Below are positions 36,632 through 45,018 of a DNA stretch of 64,000 nt, in pieces; positions within the stretch are counted from its first letter, which is position 1, and every line of letters begins with the position of its first letter. A program made the position numbers and the translations under genes. Below the pieces are notes generated by a model. That model was given only the letters and a program-made list of their open reading frames with translations. It was not told the origin of the DNA and ran no database searches. Source of the stretch: Mesorhizobium australicum WSM2073 (lineage in GTDB: Bacteria > Pseudomonadota > Alphaproteobacteria > Rhizobiales > Rhizobiaceae); contig NC_019973.1 in the NCBI RefSeq assembly GCF_000230995.2, forward strand, positions 3,796,001 through 3,860,000. Reading direction: 5' to 3'.

Positions 36632-37450
36632 ATGCAGTCGCAATACGCTCCGGCTCAAGCCGTGTCCGATGTAACAATGGCCTCCCGGCATATCGAAGCC
36701 GGAGTCCACCGCCTGTCCCGGGCTCCACACCATCGCATCATGGTGCATGCCAGCGCGGCGACACGCTCCTACTGCGATCAGGTTGGGCGATATTTCGTCA
36801 GGCGCGCCGGGGATATCGACCTGGTGCCAGCCGGCCAGGAGGGCGGCTTCGAGGCCGAAACCCCGTTCGACACGATCGAGATTGCGTTGCAGCCAGCGCT
36901 GATGGAAAGGGTGGTGGCGGAGCTTGGCGGCAAGGGGCAAGCATTGCGGCTCGACACGCGCCACCTGCTTCGCGACCAGCGCATCGAACATCTCGCCCGG
37001 GCGCTCGGGAGCGAACTGAATGCAGATTCGCCGAGCGGCCCTTTGTTTGCCGACAGCATTGGCGCCGCACTGGCGGTGAGGCTGCTTGGCCTTGGTGAAC
37101 CTGATATCCGCCGAACGAACCGGTTGTCGGATACCCAGCTCAAACGCGTGCTGGAGCACATCGAGGCGGCTCTTCACGAGCCGCTTTCGATTCATCGACT
37201 GAGCCGCGTTGCCGGCGCGAGCAGCTCGCATTTGCGGACATGGTTCAAAGTGGCGACGGGCGTCACCTTGCACCGCTATGTGTTACGGCGTCGCGTTGAA
37301 CGCGCACGCGTTCTGCTGCAGCGAGGCGACCTCAGCACAAGCGAAGTAGCTGAAATGACGGGCTTCGCGCACCAGTCACACCTGGCGCATTGGATGCGCC
37401 GCGAGATCGGTCAAACGCCGCGCGATTTGCGACGGACGCCGCCCAAATGA
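36632..37450 (+). CDS. AraC family transcriptional regulator
   Basis: A 272-residue regulator: N-terminal sensing part to about residue 165, then a C-terminal double helix-turn-helix (LSIHRLSRVAGASSSHLRTW, and TSEVAEMTGFAHQSHLAHWM with RREIGQTPRDLRR). The N-terminal part has a short cupin-like run (FVRRAGDIDLVPAG). It is divergent from the epimerase gene and likely controls it. This pair breaks the otherwise familiar nlpD to yajC stretch and has its own promoter region, so it looks like an insertion into the cluster. Confidence 0.88.
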   Translation: MQSQYAPAQAVSDVTMASRHIEAGVHRLSRAPHHRIMVHASAATRSYCDQVGRYFVRRAGDIDLVPAGQEGGFEAETPFDTIEIALQPALMERVVAELGGKGQALRLDTRHLLRDQRIEHLARALGSELNADSPSGPLFADSIGAALAVRLLGLGEPDIRRTNRLSDTQLKRVLEHIEAALHEPLSIHRLSRVAGASSSHLRTWFKVATGVTLHRYVLRRRVERARVLLQRGDLSTSEVAEMTGFAHQSHLAHWMRREIGQTPRDLRRTPPK

Positions 37451-37489
37451 CGCTGTCGGTTGATCGGGTTGGCGGCGCGATCCATCGCC

Positions 37490-38365
37490 TCAATCCTTCA
37501 ATGGCTTGCCGAGCCTGCCGGCCAGATCCTGGGTGAATTGCCAGGCGACGCGGCCTGAGCGGCTGCCGCGTGTGGTGGCCCATTCCAGCGCTTCGGCGCG
37601 CAACTGCTCGGGGTCGATGTCGAGGCCATGATGGCTGGCATAGCCGTTGACCATGTCGAGATATTCGTCCTGCGAGCATTTATGGAAGCCGAGCCACAGC
37701 CCGAAACGGTCGGATAGCGAGACCTTTTCCTCGACCGCTTCCGATGGGTTGATGGCGGTCGAGCGCTCATTGTCGATCATGTCGCGCGGCAACAGGTGGC
37801 GGCGGTTCGAGGTCGCGTAGAAGATGACGTTGGCCGGACGGCCCTCGACGCCGCCTTCGAGTGCTGCCTTGAGCGACTTGTAGGACGTATCGTCATGGTC
37901 AAAGGACAGATCGTCGCAAAACAGGATGACGCGGAAGGGGGCCGCCTTCAGCAGGCCCATCAGCTTCGGCAGCGTGTCGATGTCCTCGCGGTGGATTTCT
38001 ATCAGCTTGAGTGGCAGGCCGGGCTTCGCCTTGGCATTGATCCGCGCGTGTACGGCTTTGACCAGCGACGATTTGCCCATGCCGCGGGCACCCCACAACA
38101 GGACGTTGTTGGCGGCGAAACCGGCGGCGAAGCGCTCAGTGTTGTCGACGAGGATGTCGCGGACGCGGTCGACACCGCGGATCAGGCCGATATCCACGCG
38201 GTTGACCTTGCGCACCGGCTCCAGATATCCGGGATCGGCCTGCCAGACGAAGCAGTCGGCCACGTTGAGGTCGGTTTCAGGCGCCGGCGGCGGCGCGAGG
38301 CGGCTGACCGCCTCGATCAGGCGGTCGAGTTTCTGGTTCAGGGCGTCGATGCTGGTATCGGTCAT
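37490..38365 (-). CDS. DUF815 family ATP-binding protein
   Basis: A 291-residue AAA-type ATPase with Walker A GARGMGKSSLVKAV, Walker B-like FRVILFCDDLSF, and sensor-like VIFYATSNRRHLLP and GLWLGFHKCSQDEYLDMV at the C-terminal part. DUF815 proteins are widespread in proteobacteria and have no settled function. The start MTDTSIDALNQKLDRLIEAV at 38365 opens with a coiled-coil-like helix. It is transcribed against the neighbouring genes. Confidence 0.87.
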   Translation of the reverse strand: MTDTSIDALNQKLDRLIEAVSRLAPPPAPETDLNVADCFVWQADPGYLEPVRKVNRVDIGLIRGVDRVRDILVDNTERFAAGFAANNVLLWGARGMGKSSLVKAVHARINAKAKPGLPLKLIEIHREDIDTLPKLMGLLKAAPFRVILFCDDLSFDHDDTSYKSLKAALEGGVEGRPANVIFYATSNRRHLLPRDMIDNERSTAINPSEAVEEKVSLSDRFGLWLGFHKCSQDEYLDMVNGYASHHGLDIDPEQLRAEALEWATTRGSRSGRVAWQFTQDLAGRLGKPLKD

Positions 38366-38454
38366 GTCGGGTCTTTTTTGCTTCGGTTTTTGCGGTGGCA
38401 GGTAGGTCCGGTTCGATTCCGGCGGTTTCGAAACCGGTTGCAACCATTTGTTCG

Positions 38455-38504
38455 AGCGTGATCTTTTCCGAAAACCGGCTCGCGGTTTTCGCGATCCTGC
38501 TCTA
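38455..38504. repeat. Rhizobial palindromic intergenic repeat, copy 2
   Basis: GAGCGTGATCTTTTCCGAAA at the left pairs imperfectly with GTTTTCGCGATCCTGCTCT at the right. This is the GAGCATGATC...CCGAAAACCGG...GATCATGCTCT family. A separate 14-bp palindrome, CGGTTTCGAAACCG, lies at 38424-38437. The element lies between the DUF815 gene and yajC. Confidence 0.75.
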
Positions 38505-38656
38505 ACACGGCTAAACAGGCCGGAAAAGCAGCCGATTTGCCCGGCCGCGCAGTTGCATTGACAACTTTACCGACTATATTCCGGCCAAATTTCTAGGGGC
38601 CGCCAAATCCCGCTTGATCGTTTGGTGGCTGTTTTTCAAAATTCAGGAGTACCTCG

Positions 38657-38998
38657 ATGTTCGTGACACCGGCATACGCCCAAGGCATCGGCGGCGCCTC
38701 TCCCGATATGTTCATCAGCATTTTGCCGTTTGTCCTGATTTTCGTGATCATGTATTTTCTGATCATCCGCCCGCAGCGCACGCAGCTGAAGAAGCGCGGC
38801 GAGATGCTGGCGGCGGTTCGTCGCGGCGACACTGTCGTCACCGGCGGCGGCTTTGTCGGCAAGGTGACGAAAGTGATCGACGACAACGAGCTGGAGATCG
38901 ATCTTGGCGGCGGCACCAAGGTGACGGCGCTGCGCTCGACGATCGCCGATGTGCGCGTCAAGGGCGAACCGGTGGCCAACCAGAACGCCAAGAAATAA
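38657..38998 (+). CDS. yajC: Preprotein translocase subunit YajC
   Basis: A 113-residue inner-membrane protein. One helix (FISILPFVLIFVIMYFLIIR) is followed by PQRTQLKKRGEMLAAVRRGD and TVVTGGGFVGKVTKV, the small cytosolic YajC domain. It joins SecDF in the holotranslocon. AGGAG precedes the ATG, and secDF follows after about 50 bases. Confidence 0.95.
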   Translation: MFVTPAYAQGIGGASPDMFISILPFVLIFVIMYFLIIRPQRTQLKKRGEMLAAVRRGDTVVTGGGFVGKVTKVIDDNELEIDLGGGTKVTALRSTIADVRVKGEPVANQNAKK

Positions 38999-39049
38999 CC
39001 AGATTCAAGGCGGAGCGATCCGCGGACACGCTCTGACGGACGACGCCCT

Positions 39050-41599
39050 ATGCTTTATTTCTCGCGCTTCAAGATGATCCTGATCTGGCTGGCCGTGGCC
39101 GCCACAGTGATCCTCGCCGCGCCCAACCTGTTCCCCGCCAGCACGCTGGCTCAGCTGCCCAGTTGGGTGCCGAAGCGGCAGATGACGCTCGGCCTCGACC
39201 TGCAGGGCGGTTCGCACATCCTGCTGGAGATGAACCAGAACGATCTGATCAAGGATCGGTTGGAGACGACGCGCGACGAAATCCGCACACTGCTGCGCGA
39301 TGCCAAGATCGGCTATACCGGTCTTGCCGGCACCGGCAAGACCCTGCAGGTCCGCATCACCGATCCCGCCCAGCTCGATGCCGCCAAGAAGGCATTGAAG
39401 ACTTTGACCGATCCTGTCGCCGCCGGCTTGTTCACGGGCGGTTCCATCCAGGAAATGGCGCTCGATGATTCCGAGCCGGGCCTGCTCAAGTTCACCGTCA
39501 CCGACGCCGGCATCAAATACCGCACGTCGACCGCGTTGGCACAATCGATCGAGGTGGTCGAGCGCCGCGTCAACGAACTCGGCACGACCGAGCCTATCGT
39601 GCAGCGGCAAGGCGAGGACCGCATCCTCGTCCAGGTGCCTGGCCTGCAGGATCCGCAGCGGCTGAAGGAAATTCTCGGCCAGACCGCGAAGCTGACCTTC
39701 CAGATGGTCGACCAGTCGATGCCGGTGCAGGACGCGCTCAAGGGGCGCCCGCCAGCCGGTTCGTCGGTGCTCTATTCCCAGGACGATCCGCCAGTTCCAT
39801 ACCTGATCGAGAACCGCGTTATCGTGTCGGGTGAAAACCTCGTCGACGCACAGGCGACGTACAATTCGCAGAACAACGAGCCGGTGGTTTCGTTCCGCTT
39901 CGATTCCAAGGGTGCCGCCCGCTTCGGCCAGGCCACCGCGCAGAACGTCGGCAAGCTGTTCGCCATCATCCTCGACAACCAGGTGATTTCGGCGCCGCAG
40001 ATCCGTGAACCGATCCTTGGCGGCACCGGCCAGATCTCCGGCAATTTCACAGCCCAAAGCGCCAACGACCTCGCCGTGCTGCTGCGCGCCGGCGCGCTGC
40101 CCGCGACATTGACGGTCATCGAGGAGCGTACCGTGGGTCCGGGCCTCGGCCAGGATTCGATCCACGCCGGCAAGGTCGCCGGCATCATCGGTTCGATTCT
40201 CGTCGTGGCATTCATGTTCGTCGCCTACGGTTTCCTCGGTTTCCTCGCCAATATCGCGCTGGCGGTGCACGTGGCGATGATCGTCGGACTGCTGTCGCTG
40301 CTCGGCGCGACGCTGACCTTGCCGGGTATTGCCGGTATCGTACTGACCATCGGCATGGCGGTCGATTCCAACGTGCTGATCTACGAGCGTATCCGCGAGG
40401 AGCGACGCGCCGGTCGCTCGGTGATCCAGGCGATCGACACCGGCTTCTCGAAGGCGCTGGCGACCATCGTCGATTCCAACGTCACCTCGCTGATTGCGAC
40501 AGTGGTGCTGTTCTATCTCGGTACCGGACCCGTGAAGGGCTTTGCCATCACCTATGCCATCGGCATCCTGACCACGGTCTTCACCGCTTTCACCTTCACC
40601 CGCCTGCTGGTGTCGATCTGGCTGCGCCGCGCACGTCCGAAGGAACTGCCGCGCGCACCGGTGACTTTCGTTCCGCCCGGCACGAAAATTCCGTTCATGG
40701 GTATCCGCCGGTGGACGTTCGCGCTGTCCAGCACATTGTCGATATTGTCCGTCGTGTTGTTCATGAGCGTCGGCATCAATTACGGCATCGACTTCAAGGG
40801 CGGTTCCCTGATCGAGGTGCAGTCGAAGAGCGGCGATGCCAATATTGGTGACATCCGCAGCCGATTGACGGAACTGAACATCGGCGAAGTGCAGGTGCAG
40901 CAGTTCGGTGCACCCAACGACGTGTTGATCCGCGTCGGCACGCAGGATGCCGGTGAAAATGCCGAGCAGACCGTAATCGACAAGGTGCGCGGCGAGCTGC
41001 AGGATCAGTATAATTTCCGTCGCGTCGAAGTGGTGGGCCCGACGGTTTCCGGCGAGTTGGCCAAGCAAGGCACGATCGCCATGATCGTCGCGCTGGCCGG
41101 CATCCTGATCTATGTCTGGTTCCGCTTCGAATGGCAGTTCGCGGTCGGCGCCATTGTCGCGACAGTGCACGATGTGGTCATGACGCTCGGTTTCTTCGTC
41201 ATCACCGGGCTCGAGTTCAACCAGTCGTCACTGGCGGCGATCCTGACCATTATCGGGTATTCGCTGAACGACACGATCGTGGTCTATGACCGCGTCCGCG
41301 AGGATCTGCGAAAATACAAGCGAATGCCGTTGCCGCAGCTGTTGAACAACGCCATCAACGAGACGTTGTCGAGAACGACGCTGACGTCCGTGACGACCAG
41401 CTTGGCGCTGCTGGCGCTGGTGCTGTTCGGCGGCGAAGTGATCCGCTCGTTTACGCTGGCGATGCTGTTCGGCGTCGTGTTCGGCACGTATTCGTCGATC
41501 TTCATCGCGGCGCCGTTGCTGATCCTGTTCAAGCTGCGGCCGCAGGCTTCGGCCGACGAGGAAAAGCCGGTCAGCGGCGGCAAGGCCGTCGCGACCTGA
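39050..41599 (+). CDS. secDF: Fused protein-export membrane protein SecDF
   Basis: An 849-residue fusion of SecD and SecF with about twelve membrane helices. The SecD half begins with a helix, then GLDLQGGSHILLEM, a large periplasmic P1 domain, and GIVLTIGMAVDSNVLIYERI. The SecF half starts at about residue 545 with MGIRRWTFALSS, GIDFKGGSLIEVQ and SLNDTIVVYDRVREDLR. Paired Asp and Arg in these motifs drive proton-dependent pulling of exported proteins. Fusion is common in Rhizobiales. Downstream lies an NDUFAF3-like gene. Confidence 0.96.
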   Translation: MLYFSRFKMILIWLAVAATVILAAPNLFPASTLAQLPSWVPKRQMTLGLDLQGGSHILLEMNQNDLIKDRLETTRDEIRTLLRDAKIGYTGLAGTGKTLQVRITDPAQLDAAKKALKTLTDPVAAGLFTGGSIQEMALDDSEPGLLKFTVTDAGIKYRTSTALAQSIEVVERRVNELGTTEPIVQRQGEDRILVQVPGLQDPQRLKEILGQTAKLTFQMVDQSMPVQDALKGRPPAGSSVLYSQDDPPVPYLIENRVIVSGENLVDAQATYNSQNNEPVVSFRFDSKGAARFGQATAQNVGKLFAIILDNQVISAPQIREPILGGTGQISGNFTAQSANDLAVLLRAGALPATLTVIEERTVGPGLGQDSIHAGKVAGIIGSILVVAFMFVAYGFLGFLANIALAVHVAMIVGLLSLLGATLTLPGIAGIVLTIGMAVDSNVLIYERIREERRAGRSVIQAIDTGFSKALATIVDSNVTSLIATVVLFYLGTGPVKGFAITYAIGILTTVFTAFTFTRLLVSIWLRRARPKELPRAPVTFVPPGTKIPFMGIRRWTFALSSTLSILSVVLFMSVGINYGIDFKGGSLIEVQSKSGDANIGDIRSRLTELNIGEVQVQQFGAPNDVLIRVGTQDAGENAEQTVIDKVRGELQDQYNFRRVEVVGPTVSGELAKQGTIAMIVALAGILIYVWFRFEWQFAVGAIVATVHDVVMTLGFFVITGLEFNQSSLAAILTIIGYSLNDTIVVYDRVREDLRKYKRMPLPQLLNNAINETLSRTTLTSVTTSLALLALVLFGGEVIRSFTLAMLFGVVFGTYSSIFIAAPLLILFKLRPQASADEEKPVSGGKAVAT

Positions 41600-41626
41600 C
41601 GCGCGGCCCCGAGGGGTGATAGAGTG

Positions 41627-42019
41627 ATGGCCGGCAAAGGCATCATTATCCGCGAGGCGCATTTCCCCGGCCGCGCGCCAATCGAGGCCTATGGCAATGG
41701 CGGCTTCCGCTTTGCCGACATGTCGCATCGCGGCTCTCTCATGTGCCTGCCCACAGGCATCCATGGTTGGGAGCCGGCAAATCCCCAAGCGTTGACCGTG
41801 GCGGATTTCGACAGGCTGCTCGCCGAGGCCGACAAGGTCGAGATCCTGCTGGTTGGCATGGGTCGGGATCTCAGGCCGTTGCCGGCGGCGCTGCGGGCCG
41901 CGCTGAAGGATGCCGGCATAGCGTCCGACCCGATGTCGACTGGGGCAGCAGTGCGGACCTACAATGTCCTTCTGGCTGAAAACCGCGCCGTGGCGGCCGC
42001 GCTCATCGCCGTCGATTGA
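41627..42019 (+). CDS. Mth938-like domain protein (NDUFAF3/DUF498 homologue)
   Basis: A 130-residue protein with the Mth938 pattern: FPGRAPIEAYGNGGFRFADM, PTGIHGWEP, and VEILLVGMGRDLRPLPAAL with the closing MSTGAAVRTYNVLLAENR. The mitochondrial homologue NDUFAF3 is an assembly factor for respiratory complex I. The bacterial genes are known to sit beside secDF and yajC, as here. GTG at 41624 is an alternative start. It is one base from overlapping the next gene, whose product resembles NDUFAF6. Confidence 0.85.
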   Translation: MAGKGIIIREAHFPGRAPIEAYGNGGFRFADMSHRGSLMCLPTGIHGWEPANPQALTVADFDRLLAEADKVEILLVGMGRDLRPLPAALRAALKDAGIASDPMSTGAAVRTYNVLLAENRAVAAALIAVD

Positions 42020-42020
42020 T

Positions 42021-42869
42021 ATGTCGCAGAATACTGAAATCGTCATGGATGCGGTGCGCGTCGCCGACCATGATCGGTATCTCACCGCGCTCTACGCGCC
42101 GGCCGACAAGCGCAAGCCGCTGTTTTCGCTGTACGCATTCAATGCCGAGATATCAGGCATTCGTGACCGCATCCATGAGCCTTTGCCCGGGGAGGTCCGG
42201 CTGCAATGGTGGCGCGATGTCATCGCCGCCGGCGGCGAGGCGGCCGCGGGCCATCCTGTTGCCGAAGCCTTGAACGCCACCATTGCGGCGTTCAAGCTGC
42301 CGAAACTGGCCTTTGAGAACATGCTCGAAGCACGCATCTTCGATCTCTACGACGATCCGATGCCGTCGCGCACCGATCTGGAAGGCTATTGCGGCGAGAC
42401 GGCAGCCGCGCTGATCCAGCTTGCGGCAATGGTGCTCGATCCTGTCGAGGCGCCAAGGTTCGCCGAACTGGCCGGCAGGGCGGGCTGCGCGCAGGCAATG
42501 ACGGGCCTTTTGCTTCTGTTGCCGCTGCACCGCGGGCGCGGGCAGTGTTTTGTCCCGGCTGACATCCTGGCGGCGGCGGGCTCGTCGCCGGAAGAATTTA
42601 TTGCCGGCGATGGCGGTCCTGGTGCCCAGCGCGCCGTGGCCGCGATGATCTCGCTGGCGCGCGAACATCTTTCCGCCTTCGAACGCGGTGCTGCCGCGCT
42701 GCCGGGGTCGTTGCGTCCGGCATTTCTGCCGCTGGCGCTGTCACGCGCTTATCTCGACAAGATGGAAGGCTCGCGCCAGGCCCCGCTCGGGGGCGTGGCA
42801 CGGCTGTCGGCGTTGCGCCGACACTGGCTGCTGCTGCGCCATGCGGGCAAGGGCTGGCCGACACATTGA
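42021..42869 (+). CDS. Squalene/phytoene synthase-fold protein (NDUFAF6-like)
   Basis: A 282-residue protein beginning MSQNTEIVMDAVRVADHDRY. Features match the NDUFAF6 branch: SLYAFNAEISGIRDRIHEPL, GEVRLQWWRDVI and ARIFDLYDDPMPSRTDLEGY. The first Asp-rich DDxxD prenyl-diphosphate motif of true synthases is changed to RDRIHE, so catalysis is doubtful. In mitochondria NDUFAF6 helps assemble complex I. The start is two bases after the previous stop, so the two would be made together. A squalene-type enzyme remains possible but less likely. Confidence 0.8.
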   Translation: MSQNTEIVMDAVRVADHDRYLTALYAPADKRKPLFSLYAFNAEISGIRDRIHEPLPGEVRLQWWRDVIAAGGEAAAGHPVAEALNATIAAFKLPKLAFENMLEARIFDLYDDPMPSRTDLEGYCGETAAALIQLAAMVLDPVEAPRFAELAGRAGCAQAMTGLLLLLPLHRGRGQCFVPADILAAAGSSPEEFIAGDGGPGAQRAVAAMISLAREHLSAFERGAAALPGSLRPAFLPLALSRAYLDKMEGSRQAPLGGVARLSALRRHWLLLRHAGKGWPTH

Positions 42870-42953
42870 CGTAAACGTCAATCGTGTTAAGAAGTCCGCC
42901 TGCCGAGAACTGTCGCCTAAGACGACAGGCTGGCCCGGAGGAGATTCCCGTTC

Positions 42954-43388
42954 ATGAGCTTGCCCGTGCTGGTCGTGATCGTCGTTCTGGGCATCGCGCT
43001 GTCGGTAGCCGCCGTGCATTTCACCGGCGGCAGCAATATGGTCACTCTGACCGGCGCGGATCAAGCCACGGGCCGTTTCGCAGAGGACTTTCCCGACGAG
43101 ATTGTGACCGCGGTTCGACTAACCGCGGACAGCCGATCCGCTTTTCTCGATCTTGCCCATGGCCGCACGGGCATCGTCCACGGTATCGGCGACTGCTTTC
43201 TGACCCGCGTCGTGACGCCTCGGGACGTCGTTGTGTCCAAAACTGACGAGACGGACACGATCCAGCTGCGGCTGACGGACTTCACCTGGAAGGGCGGCCG
43301 CTTCCGCTTCGCCAATGCCGCCGACGTGCAGGCCTTGCGGAACGCTCTTGGGCCGCGAGACACGAGTTCCGGGAAGGAGGCAGCGTGA
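42954..43388 (+). CDS. Hypothetical protein with N-terminal membrane anchor
   Basis: A 144-residue protein with one N-terminal helix (LPVLVVIVVLGIALSVAAVH), then a soluble domain with LAHGRTGIVHGIGDCFLTRV and IQLRLTDFTWKGGRFRFANA. No family is recognised. GGAGGAG precedes the ATG, and its stop overlaps the sterol-desaturase start (TGATG), so the two are translationally coupled. A small hairpin, CTGTCG/CGACAG, lies at 42910-42928 before the ribosome site. Confidence 0.7.
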   Translation: MSLPVLVVIVVLGIALSVAAVHFTGGSNMVTLTGADQATGRFAEDFPDEIVTAVRLTADSRSAFLDLAHGRTGIVHGIGDCFLTRVVTPRDVVVSKTDETDTIQLRLTDFTWKGGRFRFANAADVQALRNALGPRDTSSGKEAA

Positions 43389-44338
43389 TGGACAGCTACG
43401 ACTTTCCGCAGGTCACCCAACTGGCCATTCCGTTTTTCGTCGCCGCGATCCTGATCGAGCTCTGGCTGGTGCGGACCGGTCGCGCCAAGGGCTCGTTCGA
43501 GACCCGCGACACGCTGACCAGCCTGATGATGGGCACCGGCAACGTCGTCGCCGGGCTGCTGCTCGGCGTCGTGTCCTACTGGGCGCTGTTGTGGCTGTGG
43601 CAGTTCCGAGTCTCCAATCTCGGCCTGTCGGTTTGGGTGTTCCTGGCGGCCTTCCTGCTCGATGATCTGCGCTACTACGTCTACCACCGCATCGCGCACC
43701 GGGTGCGCTGGGTGTGGGCGGAGCACGTCAACCATCATTCCAGCCAGCACTACAATTTGTCGACGGCGCTCAGGCAAAGCTGGACCGGCCTGTTCACCTT
43801 CATGTTCGTGCTGCAGGCGCCGCTGGTGCTGCTCGGCTTCCATCCGGCGGTGATTGCCTTCACCTTCGGTTTCAACCTGGTCTGGCAGTTCTGGATCCAC
43901 ACCGAGACGATCGGCAAGATGTGGAACTGGTTCGAGTTCATCTTCAACACGCCCTCGCACCACCGCGTCCATCACGCCACCAACCCGCGCTATCTCGACG
44001 CCAACTATGCGGGCACGCTGATCATATGGGACCGCATGTTCGGCACCTTCGTCGAGGAGTTGGAAGAGGACCGGCCGCGCTACGGCATCGTGAAAAATCT
44101 CGGCACTTTCAATCCGCTGAAAGTGGCGTTCCACGAATGGATCGGCATGTTCAGGGATGCCTTCGCGCCGGGGCTGACAGTGAGCGAGCGACTGAACTAC
44201 CTGATTAAGCCACCAGGCTGGAGCCATGACGGCTCACGCGAAACTTCGGAGACGCTGAAGGCTGCTTATGTCAGGCGAAATCCTGCGGAGGCGGGCAAGC
44301 CAGGCTTGCCGTTAGCGACCGCCGAGCCGGCCGAGTAG
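43388..44338 (+). CDS. Sterol desaturase/fatty acid hydroxylase family protein
   Basis: A 316-residue membrane protein with the histidine clusters of the di-iron fatty-acid hydroxylase family: YYVYHRIAHRVRWVWAEHVN, HHSSQHYN, and PSHHRVHHATNPRYLD. Four or five helices surround these boxes. Reactions in the family include hydroxylation of lipids and sterols or hopanoid-type substrates; the substrate here is unknown. GGAAGGAGG gives a very strong ribosome site. GTG at 43385 is an alternative start. It is coupled to the membrane-anchored gene upstream. Confidence 0.88.
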   Translation: MDSYDFPQVTQLAIPFFVAAILIELWLVRTGRAKGSFETRDTLTSLMMGTGNVVAGLLLGVVSYWALLWLWQFRVSNLGLSVWVFLAAFLLDDLRYYVYHRIAHRVRWVWAEHVNHHSSQHYNLSTALRQSWTGLFTFMFVLQAPLVLLGFHPAVIAFTFGFNLVWQFWIHTETIGKMWNWFEFIFNTPSHHRVHHATNPRYLDANYAGTLIIWDRMFGTFVEELEEDRPRYGIVKNLGTFNPLKVAFHEWIGMFRDAFAPGLTVSERLNYLIKPPGWSHDGSRETSETLKAAYVRRNPAEAGKPGLPLATAEPAE

Positions 44339-44346
44339 CTGTCCGG

Positions 44347-44676
44347 TCAAGAGGGTTTGTCGCTATCGCCTATCAGCGCTTCGTAGTCGCGGCCGCCGTG
44401 GAAGATGTTGACGATGTGAACGACATCGCTTTCGACCACGTAGGCTATAACAGCGGAGTGTTCGAAAGGAACCGTCCTCAGTCCCGGCGCGATGTCATCA
44501 CGCGGGCGACCGCCACGAGGGACGTTTCCAACGCCCAGGCAGCGTTCCTTGATCCGGTCGACGAAACCGTTGGTGATGCTTTCGCTTCCGCTGCTCTCAA
44601 GCACATAGGCGGCGATAGCCTCAAGGTCGGATATAGCTCCTTCGCTAAGAACGACGGCGAGACGCTGAATCATCAT
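44347..44676 (-). CDS. parE: ParE family toxin
   Basis: A 109-residue RelE/ParE-fold toxin. The sequence has LSEGAISDLEAIAAYVLESS, NVPRGGRPRDDIAPGLRTVP and IVNIFHGGRDYEALIGD, the typical end with Arg and Tyr. ParE toxins poison DNA gyrase. It overlaps the end of parD by about 30 bases, which implies coupled translation with antitoxin first. The start may be the first or second ATG (44676 or 44673). Confidence 0.88.
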   Translation of the reverse strand: MMIQRLAVVLSEGAISDLEAIAAYVLESSGSESITNGFVDRIKERCLGVGNVPRGGRPRDDIAPGLRTVPFEHSAVIAYVVESDVVHIVNIFHGGRDYEALIGDSDKPS

Positions 44677-44947
44677 TGTCTCGCGCCAGTTGCGAAATGC
44701 GGTTCTTTACTCTGTCGATTGCCTCATTGAGCGGAACGGCGGGTCTCGTATCCTCGATCGACGCCTTCACACGCGCCCTGATCGAGGCCATGCGCTCCGC
44801 GTGTTCCTCTTCTTCGCGTTGGAAAGCGCGAAGAGCTGCGCGGATAACCTCGCTGGCCGAGCCGAACGAACCGTCCTCGACTCTTTCGCGGATCATGCGT
44901 GCCATCGCGGGTGTGACGGTGACGGATAGTTTCTCGGCTGCTTCCAT
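44645..44947 (-). CDS. parD: ParD-like antitoxin (ribbon-helix-helix)
   Basis: A 100-residue protein starting MEAAEKLSVTVTPAMARMIR with a ribbon-helix-helix DNA-binding fold and GSFGSASEVIRAALRAFQRE, the classic ParD/CopG helix. The C-terminal half, rich in charge (EEEEHAERMASIRARVKAS), should wrap ParE. It binds its own promoter. A 43-nt perfect palindrome lies 11 bases upstream of the start and is the obvious operator. Confidence 0.9.
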   Translation of the reverse strand: MEAAEKLSVTVTPAMARMIRERVEDGSFGSASEVIRAALRAFQREEEEHAERMASIRARVKASIEDTRPAVPLNEAIDRVKNRISQLARDNDDSASRRRS

Positions 44948-44957
44948 GGAACGGCTC

Positions 44958-45000
44958 CGCTCGGCGTAAAGTAGGATAGTATCCTACTTTACGCCGAGCG
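44958..45000. promoter_or_regulatory. 43-nt perfect palindrome between trmFO and parD
   Basis: Left arm 44958-44978 and right arm 44980-45000 are perfect 21-base complements around one G at 44979. The core is TAAAGTAGGATA / TATCCTACTTTA. It sits 11 bases upstream of parD (minus strand) and 18 bases past the trmFO stop. It could be the ParD operator with a promoter inside, and its RNA would also fold as a strong hairpin that could stop trmFO transcripts. Confidence 0.7.
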
Positions 45001-45018
45001 TCCAATCAGGCCGCGAGC

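Noticed and set aside
38424..38437. Palindrome CGGTTTCGAAACCG as an operator for DUF815
   Set aside because: It lies within the repeat-rich leader upstream of a non-regulatory gene and could be part of the repeat family; no evidence for regulation.
39005..41170. 721-codon open frame antisense to secDF
   Set aside because: Shadow of secDF with low-complexity His/Arg/Asp composition and no family resemblance.
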